This document shows, one piece after another, positions 1 to 5,141 of a stretch of DNA of 10,939 nt. The DNA comes from Saprospiraceae bacterium (GTDB lineage Bacteria; Bacteroidota; Bacteroidia; Chitinophagales; Saprospiraceae): NCBI GenBank assembly GCA_020852155.1, contig JADZBJ010000056.1:1-10939 (forward strand). Reading direction: 5' to 3'. Made by a program: the position numbers and the translations under genes. Numbering within the stretch: the first letter of the stretch is position 1; every line of letters begins with the position of its first letter. The notes under the pieces were generated by a model, which searched no databases, had not been told where the DNA came from, and saw only the letters and a list, made by a program, of their open reading frames with translations.

Positions 1-721
1 CGTTGACTTTCAGGTCGTTTTCCTTGAAAGTAAATTTCATGTTTTTCATGTCCGCGCCCAGGGTCGTGTTCCAGTCGGCATTGGCCTTGCTGAGGTATTG
101 TACGCCTTCATAATTGACCGACAACTGGTCAATATGGGTTTTCATAGCCAGATCGTACAAGTCGGACGTAAATTCACCCTTGCCTTCGTGCTGCAATCCA
201 CTGATTTCGGCCCTCATGTTCAGTCCGCGGTCGTCATAGAGCAGTTTACCGTCCTGAATTTCATAATGCTCCAGTTGAATCGGGCTGCTTTCGATCGTGG
301 CGCCAGGTTTAGCCGCCGGGTCAGGCTTGGTGATATCGTAATTGGCCTGTCCGTTCGACAAGGCATAAACCTTCAAATCGGGCTTGATGAAATACAGGCT
401 GTTGATCGTGATTTTGTCGCCAAAAATGGCGCTCCAAAGGTCAACGGCTACGTCGAGGCGTTCGCATTGCACGAGTTTTACGCCGTCAAACGGTCCGGGG
501 CCATTGGTGACCTGTAGGTTTTCGAGGCCTACGGACAGTTTTGGAAAATGCCGGAAAACGGAAAGGTTTACATCGGAAAATTCGACGGTTGCTGTCAGGC
601 TTTCATTGGCCGCTTTTTTGACCTGAGCCATGATTTCATCCTTAAACAGATATGGCAAAGCCACCAGGGCAGCGATGAATACGACAAGCAAAACCGCGAT
701 AATGGTGAGCGCTTTTTTCAC
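1..721 (-). CDS. AsmA-like envelope protein, N-terminal part (runs off the left edge)
   Basis: The reverse strand from 721 is open to the window edge for 240 codons. The start is GTG (719-721); a TGA lies in frame three codons upstream, and the first ATG falls after the membrane segment, so GTG is the best start. Residues 2-4 are basic. Residues 5-26 form one hydrophobic helix (AVLLVVFIAALVALPYLF), giving an inner-membrane anchor with the rest in the periplasm. After it come a charged stretch (KDEIMAQVKKAANE), then VEFSDVNLSVFRHFPKLSVGLENLQV, here split as VEFSDVNLSVF and HFPKLSVGLENLQV, and later GQANYDI. This pattern is typical of Bacteroidota AsmA/TamB-like proteins, usually about 800-1100 residues, so most of the gene is missing. 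Family members are linked to lipid transport and outer-membrane assembly; that role here is inference. It lies 428 bases downstream of an RND gene on the same strand and has its own candidate promoter. Confidence 0.82.
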   Translation of the reverse strand, partial: MKKALTIIAVLLVVFIAALVALPYLFKDEIMAQVKKAANESLTATVEFSDVNLSVFRHFPKLSVGLENLQVTNGPGPFDGVKLVQCERLDVAVDLWSAIFGDKITINSLYFIKPDLKVYALSNGQANYDITKPDPAAKPGATIESSPIQLEHYEIQDGKLLYDDRGLNMRAEISGLQHEGKGEFTSDLYDLAMKTHIDQLSVNYEGVQYLSKANADWNTTLGADMKNMKFTFKENDLKVN

Positions 722-757
722 AATAAATCAGGATTTAAATGTATTAAAATTTACACG

Positions 758-797
758 ACTGTGTTTTACTTCACAAACGTACAAAACACTGTGTTTA
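758..797. repeat. Pair of 30-bp-spaced direct repeats around the promoter
   Basis: ACTGTGTTTTA (758-768) and ACTGTGTTTA (788-797) share ACTGTGTTT and start exactly 30 bases apart. They straddle the candidate -7 box of the AsmA-like gene, so they could be operator half-sites. The second copy also sits in a small palindrome, AAACACTGTGTTT. Only the repeat is seen; a regulatory role is a guess. Confidence 0.35.
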
Positions 798-808
798 GTC
801 CCTGCAAA
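774..808 (-). promoter_or_regulatory. Candidate Bacteroidota-type promoter for the AsmA-like gene
   Basis: On the minus strand TACGTTTG (781-774) is a perfect match to the Bacteroidota -7 box TAnnTTTG. A TTTG at 808-805 could be the -33 element. The gap of 23 bases is a few longer than usual, which lowers confidence. It would give a leader of roughly 45 bases before the GTG at 721. Confidence 0.4.
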
Positions 809-967
809 GCGGGCGTGAATGTGAAGACATTGCAAATAATGGCCATTATTTCACCTTGAAAACAACGGTCATTCAGCCTAATGATGCTTTATAACGACGG
901 ATTACATAAATAGGTCACGAGGATACTCTGGAAATGGGAGAGTCTCGCCGTTAGGGCGGATTTTTAT

Positions 968-1161
968 GACTCTTTGTAAAAACTTAGCCCCAGCGGGGCG
1001 AAACGTCGGTAGAACATGATCGCAGAAATATTATGAGGTGCGTAGCACCGTAACGTGGGTTATGCGTGACCGACGTTACGGTGCTACGCACCTCGATATT
1101 TTTTACATTTTTCGGGCTACCGACGTTTCGCCCCGCTGGGGCTAAGTTTTTACGATTCTTT
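968..1161. repeat. Probable 8-bp target duplication flanking the 178-bp element
   Basis: GACTCTTT (968-975) abuts the left end of the inverted-repeat element and GATTCTTT (1154-1161) abuts the right end, in direct orientation with one mismatch. On the minus strand both encode the last residues of the RND protein, Lys-Glu-Ser. The left copy is followed in frame by TAA (966-964), the likely original stop. This supports insertion of the element into the 3' end of the gene. The match is short, so chance remains possible. Confidence 0.55.
976..1153. repeat. Nested inverted-repeat element (REPIN/MITE-like), 178 bp
   Basis: The outer arms, 976-1012 and 1117-1153, are perfect 37-bp inverted copies. 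Inside them is a second perfect 22-bp inverted pair, 1035-1056 and 1073-1094. Each arm carries its own 13-base mini-hairpin with a 5-bp stem and 3-base loop: GCCCCAGCGGGGC in the outer arm and GGTGCGTAGCACC in the inner arm. Each hairpin is followed by a shared tail, G(A/T)AACGTCGGT, with two changes in the left inner copy. Two inverted hairpin-plus-tail units are the layout of REPINs, which RAYT (Y1) transposases mobilise in other bacteria. No such transposase is in the window. The whole element could fold into a long hairpin in the tail of the RND transcript. It also supplies that gene's stop codon. Confidence 0.85.
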
Positions 1162-3429
1162 TAAAACAGTGTTGACCAGGCCGCCTTCCGGCACCAGCCG
1201 CCGCACGAGAATTGGCGCAAGCAAAAGATCACAAAACAGCGCACCCGCCAGCGTAACACTCACCAGCAGCCCGACCGTCACGGACGGCGGGTGAATGGAA
1301 AACAACATCACCAAAAACGCAAAAAACAGGATAATGCTGCTCAAACACATGGCTTTCCCGGTTTCGAGCAACGTCGTGTGCAAGGCTTGTTCGACGGTTT
1401 GGCCACGTGATCGGGATAATTTGAACGTACTCAGAAAGTGAATCGTATCGTCGGTAGCGATACCGAAAATGATGCTGAAAATGGTGGCGGTCGCTGCGTC
1501 AAGTGCAATGCCGCCAAAGCCAATCAATGCCCCGGCCATGAATAACGGCAAGACGTTGGGCACGCAGAACACCACGACCATCCGCCAGTCTTTGAACAGA
1601 AAAGCCATGATGAGGGCGACAATCAAGACCGAAGGAATCAATCCTTGCAGCATGTTATCGCGGATGTACATCGCATTTTTATCCAGAATCAGTCCTGTGC
1701 CAGTCATCTTAAACTTCACCACCGTCGAGTCAGTGCTCGTGTTCCACCAATGTTCAATTTCGTGTTGCATGGCCAAAATGGAATCACTGCCGATGTCTTG
1801 AATGCGGCCGGTCATGCGGGCTTTTTGTCCATCTTTACTGAGCAGGACGTTCGAAGTACCATCGGGTAATTTGTCGGCGATGCGTTTCATTCGCTCAAAT
1901 TCATACAGGCTGTCGGGCAACCGATAGGCTTCAGGTTTGTTGCCGAAACGCATGGCATTCAGCGAGCGATAAACGTCGTTGACCGACAGCAAGGTTTTGA
2001 CTGCCGGATAGGTGCGGATTTTGGCTTCGAGTTTGTCCATTTCCCGAAGCACTTCCGGGTCGTCGGCCTGACGGCCATTTTGGGCAAAAACGGCGACTTC
2101 AATCGGCCTGAACCCTGAAAATTTACGTTCAAAATACAAAAAATCGGCTGTGATCTGCTGACCAATGGGCAGATTTTTCTCTACACGGTAGTTGGTGTGA
2201 ATGCGCGAAATACCCCAAAAGCAAAGCCCCAATACCGCCAGCGCCACAATCACAATGCCGCGCTCTGAACGTTTAGTGAACGTGTAACACCATTCCATGA
2301 AACGCCCCCAAAAAGCGTATTCTGGTGTGAACTTGATCAGATCATTATCTTTAAAACGCGGCAACATGGCCCATAGCCAGCCGTAAATCACAAAAAACGC
2401 CACGACTACCCCCAGCGCAGCATTCAAACCAAAGCCCTGAATCGGCGCTGTGCGGTTGGTCACCAGCGAGGCAAATCCGATGGCCGTTGTCACACAGGTC
2501 ATAAAGGTGGCCAGCCCGATTTCGCGCAAGGTCGTTCGGATGGCTTGTTGCTGGTCGTGGCCCTTTTCGAGTTCGTCCAGATATTTTGAAATGATATGAA
2601 TGGAATCCGCCACGCCAACAATACACATCAAAATCGGATAGAGCGCGGAAAGGGCGTTCAATTCACGGCCCAGCGCCGAAAGCAGGCCCATGAAAAACAG
2701 CAGCGCCAGTCCGATGCCTGCCATCGAAATAAACACTGACCACCAGCGCCTAAAGATGAAAAACAGCACCAGTGTTGCCAGTATCGCAGCAATAACGGTC
2801 GAAACCAGCACTTCGCGCACTTCCATACGCACCATTTCCTTTTGAAAATAAGCGCGCCCGAGTACGTGCACCTCATCGAACACACCCGATTGCCGGTAGG
2901 GTTGCAGCAGGGTTTCGAGGGAATCCATGATCGCTGTAGCCTGTTCCAGTGTGCTGCGTTCGACGGTTTTCAGCAAGACCGTCATGGCTGTTCCGTCGCT
3001 GGAAATCAGGTTGTGAACGAAACGCGGGTCTTGCAGCACCTTTTGCCGGTCAGAGGCATAAAATTCAGGTTGATCGAGGTGGATAACCGGCACCGCTGTG
3101 ATGCCAAAAGGCGTTTGCAGCGGATATTGCATTTTGGTCAGCGACTGCACCGAGGTGATATGCGGCAAATCGGCGGCTTTCAGGCTGAAATCGTGTAGAT
3201 TTTGCAGAAAAGTGGAGTCGAATACACCCTCCCGACGTTCCACTGCGACGAGTAGAAAATTGTCATCGCTTTCAAATTCCTTGATGTAGTTTTTGAAAAA
3301 TTCCCAGTCGGGATCGCCTTGTGGGAAAAATTGATCAAAATCAAACGTGAAACGAAGTCGGGTCAGGAGGAACAAACTCGCCAGCACCAAAAGCGCATAG
3401 GCGAACAACAGACGGTTGCGCTGCAACAT
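1150..3429 (-). CDS. RND/MMPL-superfamily exporter (COG1033-like), 12 membrane segments
   Basis: This 759-residue inner-membrane protein has the full duplicated RND layout. Membrane segment 1 is at about residues 7-23, followed by a large periplasmic loop (about 25-205). Segments 2-6 lie between 208 and 357, segment 7 at 390-409, a second periplasmic loop at 410-592, and segments 8-12 between 594 and 745. Segment 4 carries GVADSIH (272-278, Asp275) and segment 10 carries GIATDDTIHF (656-665, Asp660/661). These are the places where RND pumps hold proton-relay acids, so proton-driven export is likely. The substrate is unknown; relatives move lipids or hydrophobic compounds. The ATG at 3429 leaves only six residues before segment 1. 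The frame is open about 29 codons further up but has no ATG, GTG or TTG there. The stop TAA (1152-1150) lies inside the 37-bp repeat, which seems to have replaced the last bases of the gene. Confidence 0.88.
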   Translation of the reverse strand: MLQRNRLLFAYALLVLASLFLLTRLRFTFDFDQFFPQGDPDWEFFKNYIKEFESDDNFLLVAVERREGVFDSTFLQNLHDFSLKAADLPHITSVQSLTKMQYPLQTPFGITAVPVIHLDQPEFYASDRQKVLQDPRFVHNLISSDGTAMTVLLKTVERSTLEQATAIMDSLETLLQPYRQSGVFDEVHVLGRAYFQKEMVRMEVREVLVSTVIAAILATLVLFFIFRRWWSVFISMAGIGLALLFFMGLLSALGRELNALSALYPILMCIVGVADSIHIISKYLDELEKGHDQQQAIRTTLREIGLATFMTCVTTAIGFASLVTNRTAPIQGFGLNAALGVVVAFFVIYGWLWAMLPRFKDNDLIKFTPEYAFWGRFMEWCYTFTKRSERGIVIVALAVLGLCFWGISRIHTNYRVEKNLPIGQQITADFLYFERKFSGFRPIEVAVFAQNGRQADDPEVLREMDKLEAKIRTYPAVKTLLSVNDVYRSLNAMRFGNKPEAYRLPDSLYEFERMKRIADKLPDGTSNVLLSKDGQKARMTGRIQDIGSDSILAMQHEIEHWWNTSTDSTVVKFKMTGTGLILDKNAMYIRDNMLQGLIPSVLIVALIMAFLFKDWRMVVVFCVPNVLPLFMAGALIGFGGIALDAATATIFSIIFGIATDDTIHFLSTFKLSRSRGQTVEQALHTTLLETGKAMCLSSIILFFAFLVMLFSIHPPSVTVGLLVSVTLAGALFCDLLLAPILVRRLVPEGGLVNTVLKES

Positions 3430-3541
3430 AAAGAGGAGATTTTGCCAGCCAAACGCCTGATCGCAGAAATCGTTGACGGTTGTTTTGGATTTTTTGCTAT
3501 TTGGAATAGATAAAAATCACGCCTTGCCGTACGTTTACGTT

Positions 3542-3672
3542 GTTTGAGTGGCGCTGCGCGCCGTTTGAAGTTGTTTGATGTTGTTTGAATGGCGCTGACG
3601 CGCCGTTTGATATTGTTTGATATTGTTTGATATTGTTTGAATGGCGCTGACGCGCCGTTTGATATTGTCTGG
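3542..3672. repeat. Modular GTTTGA repeat array, left half
   Basis: GTTTGA occurs nine times, starting at 3542, 3563, 3573, 3583, 3605, 3615, 3625, 3635 and 3657. The steps are 21, 10, 10, 22, 10, 10, 10 and 22 bases. Each hexamer is followed either by a 4-base linker (AGTT, TGTT, TATT) or by RT plus a GC-rich hairpin. The hairpins are GGCGCTGCGCGCC (3550-3562) and GGCGCTGACGCGCC (3591-3604 and 3643-3656). TATTGTTTGA is an exact three-fold tandem at 3611-3640. This half lies on the RND side of the divergent gap. Function unknown. Confidence 0.9.
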
Positions 3673-3679
3673 ATTATAG

Positions 3680-3721
3680 TTTTTTGAATGTCTTTTGAAA
3701 GGCCTTTCAAAAATCAAAAAA
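3680..3721. repeat. Central palindrome between the two array halves
   Basis: TTTTGAAAGGCCTTTCAAAA (3693-3712) is a perfect 20-bp palindrome centred on 3702/3703. An outer pair, TTTTTTGA (3680-3687) and TCAAAAAA (3714-3721), extends it with an asymmetric bulge. The palindrome contains TTTGA/TCAAA, echoing the array hexamer. It could be a cruciform, a dimeric protein site or a terminator stem. It lies in the gap between two divergent genes, where no transcript is expected to end. Confidence 0.75.
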
Positions 3722-3759
3722 TATACAGGCAATACACCCAAACACTCCATAACGCACCT

Positions 3760-3920
3760 ACAAACAATTTCAAACGCGAGCGCAAGCGAGCACTCAAACA
3801 ACATCAAACGGCGCGCAAGCGCCATTCAAACAACTTCTAACGCGAGCGCAAGCGAGCACTCAAACAACATCAAACGGCGCTCAGCGCCACTCAAACGCGA
3901 GCGCAAGCGAGCATTCTAAC
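3760..3920. repeat. Modular TCAAAC repeat array, right half (inverted)
   Basis: This is the same grammar as the left half on the opposite strand. TCAAAC starts at 3770, 3794, 3804, 3826, 3860, 3870 and 3891, with variants TCTAAC at 3836 and 3915 and ACAAAC at 3760. Steps are 10, 21-22 or 24 bases. Two GC blocks are hairpins: GGCGCGCAAGCGCC (3810-3823) and GGCGCTCAGCGCC (3876-3888). Three are exact copies of GCGAGCGCAAGCGAGCA (3776-3792, 3842-3858, 3897-3913), a block absent from the left half. The array ends 18 bases before the fbp start, so it occupies the fbp promoter and leader region. No clear promoter boxes are seen for fbp or the RND gene in 3430-3937. Confidence 0.9.
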
Positions 3921-3937
3921 CATATCTATTCAATACC

Positions 3938-4990
3938 ATGTCCACCACCACAAAGAAGAAGGCCAGTCTGGCATCGGCCAGTTCGAACCGGATTGTTACC
4001 CTCGACGAGTTTATTATCCGTTCCGAGAAAGATTTTGAATTTGCGACGGGCGAGCTCACCGGTCTCCTGCGCGATATCGGCGTAGCCGCCAAGATCATCA
4101 ACCGCGAAGTTAACAAGGCCGGTCTGGTCAACATCCTGGGTGTTGCCGACGGCGCTGAAAACGAAAGCGGCGACACCCAGCAAAAACTGGATGTTTATGC
4201 CAATGAAAAACTGATTGAATGTCTTCAAAATTCCGGGGAATGCTGCGCCATTGCCTCCGAGGAAGATGCAGACATCATTCAGGTGCCGCAGGTCGGTTCG
4301 AAGCACAACAATTATGTGGTCATGTTCGATCCGCTGGACGGCTCTTCCAATATTGATGTCAATGTGTCGGTCGGTACCATTTTTGCCATTTACCGCCGTA
4401 AAAGCGACATCACCGGCCCGGCAACGATTGACGATTTTTTGCAGAAAGGCGTTCAGCAGGTAGCCGCCGGATATGTGTTATACGGCACCTCAACCATCCT
4501 GGTGTACACCACAGGCCGTGGCGTGAACGGCTTCACGCTTGATCCCAGTATTGGTGAATTTTGCCTCAGCCACCGCAACATGCGCATTCCTGAAAAAGGC
4601 GCTTATTACTCCGTAAACCAGGGCTACTATTCAAAATTCGACCTTGAAATGCGGCGCTATATTGACCACTGTTCCGACCAGAACTACGGTTTGCGCTATA
4701 TCGGTTCGATGGTGAGCGACATTCACAGGATCCTGATTCACGGCGGTATTTTCCTGTACCCCAGCACGCGCAAGTATCCGAAGGGCAAACTTCGCTTGTT
4801 GTACGAATGCAATCCATTATCCATGATCGTCGAGCAGGCAGGCGGCAAATCCATGACGGGTTCGCTGCATCGCATTCTGGACATTGAGCCCAAGGAGTTG
4901 CACCAGCGCAGTACCATCGTCATTGGTTCGCCGGCTATGGTTGACGAGTTGAAGGCATTCATCGAACGCTATTCGGCGTTGCCGCTCTAA
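3938..4990 (+). CDS. fbp: Fructose-1,6-bisphosphatase, class I
   Basis: The enzyme hydrolyses fructose 1,6-bisphosphate to fructose 6-phosphate and phosphate in the cytoplasm, the committed step of gluconeogenesis. The 350-residue length fits class I (about 330-350). Metal-binding residues are visible as SEED (107-110, Glu108/109) and DPLDGSSN (131-138, Asp131 and Asp134). The active-site signature GKLRLLYECNPLS (283-295) includes Glu290. The sugar-phosphate contact region NQGYYSKFD and YIGSMVSDIHRIL are also typical. The first 16 residues form a Ser/Ala/Lys-rich extension before the conserved TLDEFI helix. The ATG at 3938 has no Shine-Dalgarno sequence before it, as usual in Bacteroidota. 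It is transcribed away from the RND gene across the repeat array and is closed by the terminator at 5087-5126, so it is probably monocistronic. Confidence 0.96.
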   Translation: MSTTTKKKASLASASSNRIVTLDEFIIRSEKDFEFATGELTGLLRDIGVAAKIINREVNKAGLVNILGVADGAENESGDTQQKLDVYANEKLIECLQNSGECCAIASEEDADIIQVPQVGSKHNNYVVMFDPLDGSSNIDVNVSVGTIFAIYRRKSDITGPATIDDFLQKGVQQVAAGYVLYGTSTILVYTTGRGVNGFTLDPSIGEFCLSHRNMRIPEKGAYYSVNQGYYSKFDLEMRRYIDHCSDQNYGLRYIGSMVSDIHRILIHGGIFLYPSTRKYPKGKLRLLYECNPLSMIVEQAGGKSMTGSLHRILDIEPKELHQRSTIVIGSPAMVDELKAFIERYSALPL

Positions 4991-5013
4991 GCAAAAGGTT
5001 TCATCGAAAGATA

Positions 5014-5046
5014 TTTGCTTACAACTGCCATTTTTCTGTAATTTTA
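5014..5046 (+). promoter_or_regulatory. Weak candidate promoter for the secreted protease-like gene
   Basis: TTTG (5014-5017) and TAATTTTA (5039-5046) resemble the Bacteroidota -33 (TTTG) and -7 (TAnnTTTG) elements, with a 21-base gap and one mismatch in the -7 box. If real, the transcript would cross both hairpins that follow before reaching the ATG at 5142. Confidence 0.25.
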
Positions 5047-5052
5047 TGCAAC

Positions 5053-5080
5053 GGGTAAAAGTTTATCTTGACATTTACCC
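5053..5080 (+). other. Small hairpin upstream of the fbp terminator
   Basis: GGGTAAA (5053-5059) pairs with TTTACCC (5074-5080) across a 14-base loop. No T-run follows, so it is not a terminator by itself. It lies either in the fbp 3' untranslated region or in the leader of the next gene. Confidence 0.4.
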
Positions 5081-5086
5081 TGTAAT

Positions 5087-5126
5087 GCGAGGCACATCAC
5101 AATCATGGTGTGCCTCGCCCGTTTTT
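5087..5126 (+). terminator. Rho-independent terminator after fbp
   Basis: GCGAGGCACA (5087-5096) pairs perfectly with TGTGCCTCGC (5109-5118). The RNA stem can grow by three more pairs (one G-U) over a 6-base loop, and GTTTTT follows at 5121-5126. It ends only 15 bases before the next gene's ATG, so that gene needs either a promoter that reads through the stem or one overlapping it. Confidence 0.85.
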
Positions 5127-5141
5127 AACCTTTGGTGAATT

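Noticed and set aside
98..517. 139-codon plus-strand open frame at the left edge
   Set aside because: It is antisense to the AsmA-like gene, whose membrane anchor and family pattern on the minus strand are convincing.
946..965. CGCC/GGCG hairpin followed by TTTTT, a possible plus-strand terminator
   Set aside because: The stem is only four pairs and no plus-strand gene lies upstream to terminate.
3363..3919. Three small open frames across the repeat array, rich in Asn, Gln, Ser and Lys
   Set aside because: Their sequences are translations of the GTTTGA/TCAAAC repeats and have no start-site support or domain.
3542..3920. CRISPR array or replication-origin iterons
   Set aside because: Repeats are only 6-17 bp with no unique spacers of constant length and no cas genes. 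No rep or dnaA gene is nearby, so an origin is unsupported.
5068..5073. TTGACA, a sigma-70 style -35 box before the protease-like gene
   Set aside because: No -10-like hexamer lies 16-18 bases downstream (the site reads GGCACA), and Bacteroidota use a different consensus.
5123..5135. TTTAACCTTTGGT as a -7 box (TAnnTTTG)
   Set aside because: It has three bases instead of two between TA and TTTG and would leave almost no leader before the ATG at 5142.
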